DNA of 64,000 nucleotides, taken from positions 4,278,001 through 4,342,000 of the forward strand of contig CM022368.1 of the NCBI GenBank assembly GCA_011800155.1. The letters are read 5' to 3'. The notes below the pieces were generated by a model, which saw only the letters and a program-made list of their open reading frames with translations, was not told the DNA's origin and did not search any database. Origin of the DNA: Flammulina velutipes (Eukaryota > Basidiomycota > Agaricomycetes > Agaricales > Physalacriaceae). Below, one piece after another: positions 22,857-32,626 of this stretch (position 1 is its first letter; each line of letters opens with the position of its first letter). The translations under genes were made by a program, and so were the position numbers.

Positions 22857-23972
22857 TTCCTCCAACAGAATAGCCGTTGCTCAACCTGTTGTATGAGACT
22901 GAATGGTCTATATGGAGCCAGATCGGTCCGTATTCCGGCTCTGATTTCTCTATACTCGACGGCCAACACTGAACAGCGTTTCAACATATACCATCTAAAA
23001 GTAACTCTCTGAACCCGCCCAATAAATGCAGATGAATAGGCGTATAGTTGGACCGCAATATCAGACCTTCTAGGCGAACCGCCCGAGTGTATTGCTCGGC
23101 GAAAGGCTGTCTGCCTGTCTTTTAGTATATCGAGGTGAGCTCCTGATACTTTGACTGGTCATCTTTGACGACGGCGAAGACCATTCTCTGTCAATGATTG
23201 ATTCCCCATTCTAATTTCAAGGTTCCGAGAAGGACGAAATTTTGATATGCATCGTGAAGCGAGCACATTGTTTTCCTTCTACTTTCAGATCGCAGGCCTA
23301 TGATTCATGAATGACATGTATGTTCAAACAAAGCTTTCTTCACCATTTAACTCGCGTTTCTCTCATCCCTTCGTCTTTTATCTAGTTACCTGGAGGGTTA
23401 CACCATGAACAGATGATCTATTGCAGACATGATTTAGATGCCTTGCTGTCTTGATATCCTGACGAGAACATCCTCTCTCGGCCCAGACGGTCTGATCTTA
23501 CAGGAAGCACACTATCCGGCTTACTACAAGGCGCTACTTACCGCCAAATGCCTGCTTCCTTGGATGTCCTCGCTGATACTTCATTTGCGCGGCACGCGCT
23601 TCATGTAGGTAAGTGCGCCTCCTTTTCAAATCGTTGATTCCCGCTGTTCTGTGGCCCCTTCTTGCAAGTGGACCGCCATTCAGTTACGTCAGTATCCTTA
23701 GTGTGATCCATGTGGCGGTCCTGAATTGAAGATGTTAGGCCACACTGTCTCTGGATATTCGTCGCATACGCACGATGCTTTGTAGCGCGTCCATCTCATT
23801 TCGATGGCGAACTACATCTCGCTTTTTGGTCATAAATGGTAGAACTCTGATTCTGATGCTATGAAATGGTGAGTTTGACATCCATAATCATATTGACCGT
23901 ATCGTGATTCTAAAAGTCTGCGTCAGATATAAAGCACAGCACTCGATCAGGAAGAAAGCTAGTGGTCGAGCA
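22857..23972. other. Intergenic, no gene supported
   Basis: A 1.1 kb stretch rich in stop codons in all frames. It contains the promoter of the F-box gene; no TATA, RNA gene or repeat recognised. Confidence 0.4.
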
Positions 23973-25415
23973 ATGGCTCAAGCTCGGTGCGGAGACGATA
24001 ACGGCGTCGCGTCCGAAGCTGTCTCCAGAGTGCCAAAGACACCCACAACGTTCCTTTCGCTTTCTGTCGAACTCCAGTTGGATATCTTTAGGCGCTGCAT
24101 TGATAGTTCGTCACTCGAGCTCGGCCTTCCCATAGTAACTTGGCCAGCGTACACAGCGGCTTTGCGCTGGAGCTGTACACCCCCGGTGTCCTTGTCGCAC
24201 GTCTGCGGCGTCTGGCGGAGTTTAGCTCTGTCGGAACCGACGTTATGGGATTACATCAGAGTATTTGTGGACGAAGAACGGGAGGTTCTATCCCCTCATT
24301 CGTGCCTTTTACAGCTCTTCCTCGAGAGATCGGCTAAGCGACCGCTACACATCCATTTTACTCAGACGGGCCAACCTCGTGTATCCACCGCGTCTAATGC
24401 GTTGCCCATTTTCCGCCTTTTAGAGAGGGAATGTGCGCGGTGGGAAGTGGTAGAGCTGCATCTATCGGCGTTCCCGCAGCGCGCTGTCGACAATGCCCTC
24501 ATGCGAAGCCAAGGATTGAAGCACGCAGTATGTGTTCCGCTTCAGTCGGACTACTCCGCGGCCATGGTCGGTGGTGATTTCGATCCAGAAGATTCTCTTG
24601 GAGAGAGCCTTTCCCTCCCTAACCTTGTGGGTATTCATTATTCTAGCACCATCGACCGCCACTACCGATGGTGGCTCTCCTCGTTCGCATCTCATTCGCT
24701 CCGGTATCTTCATCTCCGGATACCACTAACGACACACGATGCTCTCCGGCTCCTCTCAAACGCCCCCAATGTTATCGCCATTCTACTCAATCTCGTTTCG
24801 GACGACCATGATGATCCATCCCATCTCATCTTACCCAGCGTACGCAGCATATCACTGTACTCGGATCATATCTCGACGCAAGGGATATCCGTATTCCTCG
24901 ATTTGGTCACTATCCCCGGCTTGTCGGAGGTCGATTTTCGGGTCACGAACGACGACGAGATGAACAGAGACTACGCCACTATTTCTGCATCTTTCCTCCG
25001 TATGATCAAGCGCTCAAAGTGCCAGGCGAAGATCTCTGCGCTTAGCTTCTATGACCTTGCGTTTCCATCTGCACGGGAGGAAGCGCTTGTGCTGGTTCTT
25101 CAGCAATTGCCGAAGTTACGCGAGCTGACTGTCTGCATGAGCCTTGAGAAGCCATGTATGACTGTGTCGGTATTGAAGGCGTTGACACTGGGCTTGGGAG
25201 AGGGATTATGTGAGGATCTTGTGTCGCTTGGATTGTATCAGCATGCGGTGGAAGGCGAGGGTGCCGGAATGGCATTATCTGCGATGATGATGTCCCGGTT
25301 TGGTTCCGGTCTGAAATATGTATATGTTAGTGGAGCATCTAGAGAGCTCGAGGAAATAGGCAGGGACTTGGTCAGTGGCGGCCTGGACTTTCAGTTTCAG
25401 CTCATACCCTACTAA
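23973..25415 (+). CDS. F-box protein with C-terminal leucine-rich region
   Basis: Single-exon gene, 480 residues. After a short leader (MAQARCGDDNGVASEAVSRV) comes an F-box, LSLSVELQLDIFRRCIDSS, and the typical agaricomycete continuation LSHVCGVWRSLALSEPTLWD (conserved Trp residues). The rest has irregular leucine-rich repeats, such as LRYLHLRIPLTTHDALRLLS and LPKLRELTVCMSLEKP. Proteins of this type are thought to be SCF ubiquitin-ligase adaptors, with the repeats selecting the target. The frame is open upstream through a GTG at 23904, but the first ATG with a sensible start is at 23973. Confidence 0.85.
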   Translation: MAQARCGDDNGVASEAVSRVPKTPTTFLSLSVELQLDIFRRCIDSSSLELGLPIVTWPAYTAALRWSCTPPVSLSHVCGVWRSLALSEPTLWDYIRVFVDEEREVLSPHSCLLQLFLERSAKRPLHIHFTQTGQPRVSTASNALPIFRLLERECARWEVVELHLSAFPQRAVDNALMRSQGLKHAVCVPLQSDYSAAMVGGDFDPEDSLGESLSLPNLVGIHYSSTIDRHYRWWLSSFASHSLRYLHLRIPLTTHDALRLLSNAPNVIAILLNLVSDDHDDPSHLILPSVRSISLYSDHISTQGISVFLDLVTIPGLSEVDFRVTNDDEMNRDYATISASFLRMIKRSKCQAKISALSFYDLAFPSAREEALVLVLQQLPKLRELTVCMSLEKPCMTVSVLKALTLGLGEGLCEDLVSLGLYQHAVEGEGAGMALSAMMMSRFGSGLKYVYVSGASRELEEIGRDLVSGGLDFQFQLIPY

Positions 25416-25962
25416 ACGAATCTCTTTTGCTTATCCTTTCTATATCAATATCGCTCATAGATACATCTGAAGGTATACAAGTCAGTATTGAGTACGCGCA
25501 GGGGCCCAAAGTACCGCACGTGGACGCGTTATTGACTCTTATTTGTAAACGGCTTCGTTTCATCGCTCAACCTCTTACCACCGCATCGAACCTTAGTTCA
25601 TAGTCGTGCTATACCTTTCGGCGAACGAGAACATGTCCAACTTTGGTACAAGCGTCCACGTCAGGCCTCAACGTTTAACGTTTAACACCCAACTTTGATA
25701 CATAAATGACTGCTTGCTAGAGACATCTTGGCTTCATCGCCACAGCCGATGTTTAAAGTGTATGTGATACCTTGGAAGGCGGCGATACACTCACTGGGGA
25801 GATAAAATCAGAGGACATCCATGACAAACTCAGCTTCAGCTTCTTACACATGTGACGTGGCTTTCTGGCACGGCGGAGGCTGAAGCTTTCGCTCAAACGA
25901 TCATTATGAGGAGCATCCGTATAAATAGTGTGGCGTAAGTAAGAACTTGGGGATATAAATAT
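25416..25962. other. Intergenic between convergent genes
   Basis: Presumed 3' UTRs of the F-box and DUF7702 genes; no feature recognised. Confidence 0.4.
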
Positions 25963-26919
25963 TCACTGTGGAAGTTTCGCAGGAGGGCTCGGAATGATAT
26001 CTGGGGTACAGTACAGTGCCGCAGCGACCAGTTCAGGAAACGCCACAAGTGGATACCAAAACCTCTCGCCGTGGGTTTTTGCCACATCGTTAAGAGTTGC
26101 GAGAAAGAAAGCCTGGCGGATGAGGAGGCACGCCGAAATACCGGCGAGGACGAAAGAGCTGTGCTTTCCCGCAAATGACTGGTTCATGGGAGAGTACTTG
26201 GAATCTAGAAATGGCCAGTCAATGCGTGATCTAACGCATGTAATATAGTAGTGACTCACGAGTCTGCTCGTTTTTGATTTGTAGCAAAGTCTGCAATGCC
26301 TGAACCACGGCGAGAACTAGATAGATTATCACGCTCGTCTTGCGAAGACCCTCTTCATCTTTGGGGCTGGTGGCAACGATGGTGCTGGTTATACCTCCCA
26401 CAAGGCTGACGGTCCCGAAAATGGTGTTTCTATTGTTTTTCAACCTCCGAAGGACTGGATTCCCTGAGAGTCTGCTCGTCTCCGGGCGTTCCATAGCACG
26501 CTCTCTGCCAAGGGTTCAATTATCGGGGATGAACATGAACATATTGTCAGGTTACCTTCCAAGCACCAACTCATACGATGCGAGTAATAGCCCGAGAAAT
26601 CCTAGAGAAAAGAGGACTTGTCCAGCGATCGAAAGCCCTCGGCTCTTTCCGGCTCCCTCCGAGCCAATTTGTGTGGCGCGAATGATGAACGTGCTGACAC
26701 GAGCTGGACATAATTCTCAGCTTTATGCTCGGAGAACGGAAATGGAGAAGGCGTACAGACGCAGTAGAAGATCAAATTTACCAAAACGCTCGCCCGTATC
26801 CTTATGTACAAGAAGATGAAAAACAGAGAAAGAGGTATGTAGGCGATTGTGAAAACGACAGCTGCTGGAAGGGATTGGTATCCAAGCTGATTAGCATAGC
26901 TGGTAGGAATAGAGGACAT
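25963..26919 (-). CDS. DUF7702-like seven-helix membrane protein
   Basis: Four exons give about 270 residues starting MSSIPTSYANQLGYQSLPAA. Hydrophobic segments: VVFTIAYIPLSLFFIFLYI, VLVNLIFYCV, QVLFSLGFLGLLLASYELV, FGTVSLVGGITSTIVA, VIIYLVLAVVQALQTLL, FVLAGISACLLIRQAFFLA and YPLVAFPELVAAALYC. The order, with RVSTFIIRA after helix 2 and a QVLFSLGFLGLL-type helix 3 ending in LVLGR, fits the fungal DUF7702 family as I remember it. Its function is unknown. A phase-1 intron (gtacgcc to tgtccag) is needed to join helix 2 to RVSTF. Confidence 0.7.
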
Positions 26920-27576
26920 TTTGTAAGAACGTTGTGTACTGTATTTTTGATTTATACCAACCCTCAATGGATCTCCGACGGCGATTGGTATCAAAAGATT
27001 CCGGCACAGCATAGCAGTGCAGCATAATCACTTTCTATCTGCCTCCCAGTGCAATACCAATCCACTGCTTGCAACTAGACTTTCCCAATATCCTTCAACG
27101 AGATATCCCACTGTCAGCACATGTTAGCGGAAGGCATACATCATCTTGTCTCCCTAGACTGACATACACACATCACTTATGATGCTGCCACGAGGACAAG
27201 TGCATCAACGGGGACCACCACATGAACATACCAACCTTCTCTTGCTCACCAGCAACTATTCCAGGTTTGAATTTCTCACTACACTCAAAGCCCTTGTCCG
27301 CCACAGTCCGGCTATGTGGTAGACTCGCTGCGTCCATTCATGTCCACATGTCCATTTTACAACAAAGCTGTGTCCTTGTCAACCATTAAAAGTTGTTATA
27401 TTCCGTCGGCTCAGCCAAGCGTAGCGTCTTTTGAAGGCGCCATCATCCACGAATCTACCAACTGAGATCGAAGCGCCTCCTTTGCAAAAAGAGACAATTG
27501 CGGGTGAACCAATACTAGACCCCTTTAAATTGTCTCACACACAATCCTTGTTCTTGCACCTCCACTCGATCTCAGG
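26920..27576. other. Intergenic, no gene supported
   Basis: Divergent spacer between the DUF7702 gene and the gene at 27577; short frames only. Confidence 0.4.
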
Positions 27577-28134
27577 ATGCCCCGCACCCCTACCTCCAAG
27601 CAGTCCATCGTCGAGACGTCGTCTCCGCTCTCCATCCCCTCTAAGCGTCCTCGGAAGACTCCAGAGCAAAAGGAGCTCGAGCGGAAAGAAAAAGAGCAGA
27701 AACAGGCTGCCAAACAAGCCGCAAAGGAGGCGAAGGATAATTGGAAGGCTTCGCTTGTACCGTGGAAGGCAGAGGACTCTGACGACGACTCGTCACCTGG
27801 AGGTATTGTAAGTGTCTTTCTACCTTTGCCGTCGTCGACTAACCAGGACTGCCCCTTCAGACCATCAACAAGACTAAAGGTGCGCATGTTCTTTGATTCA
27901 AGTTCGAGTGCTGAAGTGTTGTGTTTAGCAAAGAAGATGTTCAAACTAAACGACGAAGAAATGAGTACGCTCCCTCACCAAACAGTGCCTAACTTCAGAG
28001 GGTACAAGATGTTTCTTTACTCGAAGAAGGAAGTAAAGGCGCTTTCGATTGCCAAGCATGGGGAGCTGCCTGAGAGTGCGAAGCCTAAGCCTCGCAAGAA
28101 GAAGGTGCCAGCTGGTGGAAAAACAGTACTGTAG
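27577..28134 (+). CDS. Small basic, probably nuclear protein with an XPA-like C-terminal motif
   Basis: Three exons (first 27577-27807) give about 150 residues. The N-terminus is basic and helical (SKRPRKTPEQKELERKEKE, then KQAAKQAAKEAKDNWKASL), followed by an acidic patch (AEDSDDDSSPGG). The C-terminal block, TKAKKMFKLNDEEMSTLP, VPNFRGYKMFLYSKKEV and SIAKHGELPE, resembles a short motif (K..Y.L...DL..LP...NP....M.LY) that I remember from XPA-type proteins and from a group of agaricomycete proteins linked to F-box genes. It ends KPKPRKKKVPAGGKTVL. No catalytic motif. Its stop lies just one base before the likely end of the convergent F-box gene. Confidence 0.6.
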   Translation: MPRTPTSKQSIVETSSPLSIPSKRPRKTPEQKELERKEKEQKQAAKQAAKEAKDNWKASLVPWKAEDSDDDSSPGGIVSVFLPLPSSTNQDCPFRPSTRLKVRMFFDSSSSAEVLCLAKKMFKLNDEEMSTLPHQTVPNFRGYKMFLYSKKEVKALSIAKHGELPESAKPKPRKKKVPAGGKTVL

Positions 28135-28135
28135 T

Positions 28136-29209
28136 CTAGAGGAAGATATCCTCAGGTTCCGACATGTACTGCATATTTCCTTTTCCGGACCAGATCTCAC
28201 ATCGATGCGCATGCTAGTGTATGACGCTCAGTAACGAAAATGCGACGTGCAGATGATTCTCACCTGTTTGGCCATTTTAACCTTGTGTTCTTCCTGTCTC
28301 TGGAACCTGGTGAAATTTTTCGAATCGTTAGGAGAGACCTTCGAGCAAAAGACCTCGGGGAATTGTAGCGCGAGATATTCAGACATAGCGGTGATGTCTG
28401 GTATCCAGTAATAATAGTCCATGGAGTTCTTCCCCGCGCCGCTGATATCTGGTACGGTGAGATGGGTGAAGAGGCCTAAGGAGGCGCGAAAGCTCTTACC
28501 CGTAGGGATGAGTAACTGGAGTGTGACAAGAGACGCGAAGGGAAGTTTGTTGTTGAGGGTTTTGCCATGGCCACGGACGAGACTGTCATTTCGCCTTAGT
28601 TATGATGATGGAACCAAGAAACGCACATACTTCTTCGACAAGCATGTTTTGCATATTCTCCGTGACATGGCGAACAAGAATGAGAGCTTGGAGGGGCTGT
28701 TCTTGACGGAGCCACAATTCTTGAAAACGTCGTTCATTAATGAGAGGATAACACGTGAGCGTGGTAGTACGCACCTGGCAATCAACCCCGTACAGAAAGC
28801 TTGCCCATTGCATTTCGGACATTCCGTCTGCAGGATAAGGCGCGGGGTGATGCTCCGTTATGCGCGCGCTCTCCCAGAGCATCGAGACACCGTCCGAATC
28901 ATCGCAGAGGATAGACCGGAAGGAGCCACATACTCTGGTCAGATGGAAAAGGTCCTTGGGAGCCATGTAGGAGAGAATTTCGAGAATGAGTTCGCTGGGT
29001 AGTTTTTGGAATTCATTGGGCTTGTTCGGGCCCACGCCCTTCGCCTTGGATTTCGCTTTGGTGACCTTTGGCTTCCGAGTCGCAGGTTTCATTCTTTTTG
29101 GTGAAGGTGCATTATCATAGTCTGAATGATCGCTGTCTTCCACAACAATTTCTTCGTCAAGGAATGAGGCAGATCTCTTTCTAGATGATGTTTGCTGTCC
29201 TTGGGCCAT
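28136..29209 (-). CDS. F-box protein with putative zinc knuckle
   Basis: An N-terminal disordered, basic region (MAQGQQTSSRKRSASFLDEE, then KPKVTKAKSKAKG) precedes the F-box FQKLPSELILEILSYMAPKD with LTRVCGSFRSILCDD and a following WASFLYGVDCQ. After an intron comes NCGSVKNSPSKLSFLF with RRICKTCLSKK, a C-x2-C...C-x2-C pattern common in this F-box group. The C-terminal part includes PDISGAGKNSMDYYYW and EEHKVKMAKQ. Splicing at gtgaga...cactag adds HAHRCEIWSGKG and a stop at 28136-28138; without it the protein would end at 28228. I prefer the spliced form because 'HA..CE.W' is a usual continuation. Confidence 0.75.
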
Positions 29210-29481
29210 GCAGAAATTTTTGACGTGACGGTATGATTCTAAGAGCGGACATCAAACGCGATATGCCGGTCGGCATTTAAACGCATGAACTTGACAATTG
29301 ACTAGCTCAATCATTGCTTAACAAGTAGCATTGGTGAGTCCTGGCTACCCGTTATGCTTATTGCAAACGACAGTAATTGATAGTGTCGTCCTGCTCTTCA
29401 TTCTGATCCTGATCTTCCACTTCCACTTCCTCGTCTTCATTCTCATCCTCGTAGCCGTCGTCTGACGACTCCGACTCAGAC

Positions 29482-29856
29482 TCAGACATAATCACTATCA
29501 TCCAGATCGGTATCCTCCTCCATCTCTTCCGTTTCGCGGGGTTTTTCCTCCGCTTTCGCGACAATCATCAATTCCTCCTTCACCTCCTCGTCGTGCGCTC
29601 CCAGCTCACTTAGTCGGACAACGTCGAATGTACAGCCCGCCCACACACCTCTAATAAGCTCGCGCGCGAACTCATCCGTGACCGCCAGGCTAACACTAAA
29701 ATCGGAAGACGCTGCGAGACGTTCGGTGATATACTCTGCGGTACCATAAAAAAACCATTCGCCAAGTTTGGAGCCTCCCAGAGTCTTTAGGTCGGTGTGC
29801 GGAGCATTCTTGTAGAGCGCATCGTCTATGCTGAAGATTTGGAACCACTGCCCCAT
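29482..29856 (-). CDS. Protein of unknown function, possibly incomplete
   Basis: From ATG 29856 the product begins MGQWFQIFSIDDALYKNAPH and contains LGGSKLGEWFFYGTAEYIT, SVSLAVTDEFARELIRGVWA and an acidic tail ending EEDTDLDDSDYV, about 124 residues. It reads like a real, folded domain, but the same frame stays open for about 50 bases upstream without an ATG (TAHRFRPP) and then meets a stop. A 5' exon may therefore be missing, or a frameshift has occurred near the GATCGC repeat at 29894-29909. A second acidic open frame follows directly in another phase (29358-29490). No family recognised. Confidence 0.45.
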   Translation of the reverse strand: MGQWFQIFSIDDALYKNAPHTDLKTLGGSKLGEWFFYGTAEYITERLAASSDFSVSLAVTDEFARELIRGVWAGCTFDVVRLSELGAHDEEVKEELMIVAKAEEKPRETEEMEEDTDLDDSDYV

Positions 29857-29893
29857 TGGTGGTCGAAACCGATGCGCGGTCACGCCCGCCTCT

Positions 29894-29909
29894 GATCGCG
29901 ATCGCGATC
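29894..29909. repeat. 16 bp perfect palindrome (GATCGC repeat)
   Basis: GATCGCGATCGCGATC reads the same on both strands. It lies between the divergent genes at 29856 and 30070 and may be chance or a protein-binding site. Confidence 0.4.
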
Positions 29910-30069
29910 ACAGACCGCGACGGTGTTGAGCTCAATGCCACGCGATTCATCCAGAGCGAAGCATCGTGGTGATAGAGCAGCCTCGTTCCCGTGCATCCAC
30001 CTTACTATGTCCGTCATTCACTCTTCGAGCTTTCACATCACGTAACCCACGCCTTATCCGCCCACCACC

Positions 30070-30675
30070 ATGGACTACTCGATAGTTAACGACGATTGGC
30101 GCCAGCAGCTCCGATGCCGGATCGCAGACGCTCTACGCCCAGAGAGGGTTGGCAATGATTTCGTTGTCCCGCAGTGGTCGAAGCAGTTTGGAGGGATCGG
30201 CGTTCAGATTATCAAGAGATATAGGGAGACGCTGCGTGAGCTGCATGAGCTTACGCTTCTCACCGAGGCGATAGAGGTGGAGAGGATGGTTCAGGCGTCT
30301 TTCTCGCCATCCCCCTTGCCGGTGCCGGACCGTGACGACAGTGGTTATCGTCCCGTGAGAGACTCATACACCTTCACACGGAAGAGGGCAGAGAGATTGA
30401 AAGAGTGGCAGGACGATTTGGAGAGGAGGGAGAAGGAGCTGGATGAGCGAGAAGAGCGGTTGAATAAACTGGAGAGGCAGATGAGCGAGAGTAATCGTGC
30501 ACGTGCACGTGCCAGTGAGAATGTCGTGGCGGCGGAACGCAACGCGCGTTTGTGGCCTGCTACTGATTGTCTCCCAAATCCTCGTACACTGCGGAAACTT
30601 TCACTTCTTGATCGTTCGAGCCGTACCACCATCATCACATCGCGGAGTCGTTCTGCTGCTGTCTGCTCGCCCTGA
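30070..30675 (+). CDS. Coiled-coil protein of unknown function
   Basis: Single exon, 201 residues: MDYSIVNDDWRQQLRCRIAD, a central helical part (IGVQIIKRYRETLRELHELT) and a strongly charged coiled coil (WQDDLERREKELDEREERLN, KLERQMSESNRARARASENV). The tail is Ser/Arg-rich (SSRTTIITSRSRSAAVCSP), and an unrecognised intron near the end could change it. The ATG is in a good context (accaccATGg). It lies just outside the left end of the CACTA element. No known family. Confidence 0.55.
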   Translation: MDYSIVNDDWRQQLRCRIADALRPERVGNDFVVPQWSKQFGGIGVQIIKRYRETLRELHELTLLTEAIEVERMVQASFSPSPLPVPDRDDSGYRPVRDSYTFTRKRAERLKEWQDDLERREKELDEREERLNKLERQMSESNRARARASENVVAAERNARLWPATDCLPNPRTLRKLSLLDRSSRTTIITSRSRSAAVCSP

Positions 30676-30888
30676 GCATGCACACCTTCTTTACATATCT
30701 TCAGAGTGGGCTTTAGTGTACAATTGTAGAGGCAGGGATCCTCGCGCGTTTGCCGGGTAGTTGAAATTGAAGTGTGGCGCTATGTATAAATCATGTGTAA
30801 TTCACCGATGTTTCCCATTGCGACTATTGTGTACTCATTTGATGTCGCAGTCGTCTGATTGACCTGCCTCGTCAAAGTCGTTGGAGCC

Positions 30889-30891
30889 TGA
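30889..30891. repeat. Target site duplication of the CACTA element, left copy (TGA)
   Basis: TGA directly before CACGGG; the same three bases follow the right end. Confidence 0.75.
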
Positions 30892-30960
30892 CACGGGTGG
30901 CATTCGCTTGTGCCTCCGACAGGGTACCTCGCGTTGTGGAAACGTTGTGGATACGTTGTG
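30892..30960 (+). repeat. Left terminal inverted repeat of the CACTA element
   Basis: 69 bp; identical to the reverse complement of 57051-57119 except A instead of T at position 50. Its inner part contains the 11 bp unit GTTGTGGATAC and a variant. Confidence 0.9.
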
Positions 30961-31391
30961 CCTCCAACCAGACCGATCAATTAATTAGGAATTATATACG
31001 TGATTGTGGAAATTACAATTCAAATGTTTATTTGATCTATCGCGTGACTCAAGGCAGTAGGAACAGTGTGGCGCACATTCGCGTTGGATGGAAAGCCGTC
31101 GTCGTCGTCGTCGAGGGCGAGTACTGAGCAGGAGGCGCACGGATCGAGTATTATGTGGAATCAAAGTTTATTAGTCGTCTGCTTAGTCGTCAATCTACTT
31201 TGTTTTTTAACCGTCATCTACTCTACAGATACATTCGTCGCATACCAACACCAGCAAGCCGGCGTTACAATAAAGAGCCAGGGATAAGGAGCGCATACGT
31301 CCACCCGATCTAGTAGTAGCGCAGAACGAACAGTGCGCTATCATACCATCCAATTCAGCAACCTCCTGCTCACCCGCCTCCTTTTTATCCA

Positions 31392-31560
31392 GCGACGCCG
31401 CCTCGTTCAACGCTTCCGCCTCGTTCAACGCTGCCGCCTCGTTCAACGCTGCCGCCTCGTTCAACGCTGCCGCCTCGTTCAACGCTGCCGCCTCGTTCAG
31501 CACTGCCGCCTCGTTCAACGCTGCCGCCTCGTTCAGCACTGCCGCCTCGTCCAACGACAC
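31392..31560. repeat. 18 bp minisatellite
   Basis: About nine tandem copies of a unit like GCCGCCTCGTTCAACGCT with few changes, continuing as decayed copies to about 31715. Because the unit is a multiple of three and stop-free, several frames remain open on both strands (LNEAAALNEAA on the minus strand). Whether any is translated is unclear. Confidence 0.85.
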
Positions 31561-31722
31561 TTTCGCTCAACGTTACATCGTCCTCCTCTCGCCTCGTTCA
31601 ACGCCGGCACCTCGTTCAACGCCAACGCCTCGTCCAACGACACCTTTGCTCAACGTCCTCAGATCCCCATCTGACGCCGCCTCGTTCAACGCCGACGCAT
31701 CGTTCAACGACACCTTCCCTCA

Positions 31723-32201
31723 ATGTTCCACTGTCCTCCCCCCATCCAGCACTTTCTTAAACCTTCCATCCCTTCGTTCGTATCGAAAATGCTCCGAATT
31801 TTCTACCTCAAGCGCATCGCGGCTGTCCTAACTCGTCCCCTCTATCCCAAAATCAATCCCGCAACGTATATTTTGATCGACGCAGTACGGCGACACGCCA
31901 AAGAGGTTGGCCCACAAGGCAAAATGTGGTTCCTTGTGTGAGTCGTTCAGTATCGCGATAGATTGATTTTGACGCGTTACTTACTAGATGTGGATACCAC
32001 CAGTCCGGATTCGAACCGCGCGATCACATGACAATTCATGTATGTGATTCAGGCGGCGTGCAAATCGGCACTGCACATCGTCTCAAAAACGTTGAGAAAG
32101 ATGGAAAAAGATCGTACTACTCGCTTCTTCCAGCGGACGATATTCCCAAAACCCTCAACCCCGAACAGCACATTGAGTGCACTTCAAACTTCACACTTTG
32201 A
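31723..32201 (+). CDS. Small cargo protein of the CACTA element, unknown function
   Basis: Two exons joined by a 47 bp intron (donor gtgagt). The start is ATG 31723 (MFHCPPPIQHFLKPSIPSF) or, more conservatively, ATG 31789 (MLRIFYLKRIAAVLTRPLYP). It continues ILIDAVRRHAKEVGPQGKMW, CGYHQSGFEPRDHMTIHVCD, GVQIGTAHRLKN and YYSLLPADDIPKTLNPEQHI. Total about 143 residues. The second exon looks like a compact beta-rich fold; no family recognised. The upstream minisatellite might encode an N-terminal extension. Confidence 0.5.
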
Positions 32202-32541
32202 AAACACCAAATTTTTATACCATTATCTCGCTTTCTTGTGTTTTGCGTTTACCTGTTGTTTGTATTGCTTTCTTGCTGTCTTGTACATGTCTTGACCATT
32301 TGCCATCGAGCAACACCTTTCTCTCGTACCTACGGACTATAACATGTTAAATGAGACACTCATCTAGTTCTCTACGTACCTCGGAACGATTCGTAATCTT
32401 GGATCTGTAATGAACACATGTTGCAAATGATCACTCGTTATTATCACAGCACGACGTCTTTGTTCTTTTGATGTCCAATGCCGTACCAGGTCCTTTGACT
32501 GTGAAAGATCTTATCGCTGTGACATCTCTTTCATGAAAACC

Positions 32542-32547
32542 TATAAA
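32542..32547 (+). promoter_or_regulatory. TATA box of the zinc-knuckle gene
   Basis: TATAAA, 80 bp before ATG 32627; a (CCA)n run (32591-32617) lies between them in the leader. Confidence 0.45.
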
Positions 32548-32626
32548 TTCCCGACATCAAATAGACGGGTGCGCACCATATTCTTTCATCCCACCACCAC
32601 CACCACCACCACCACCAACAGCCACC

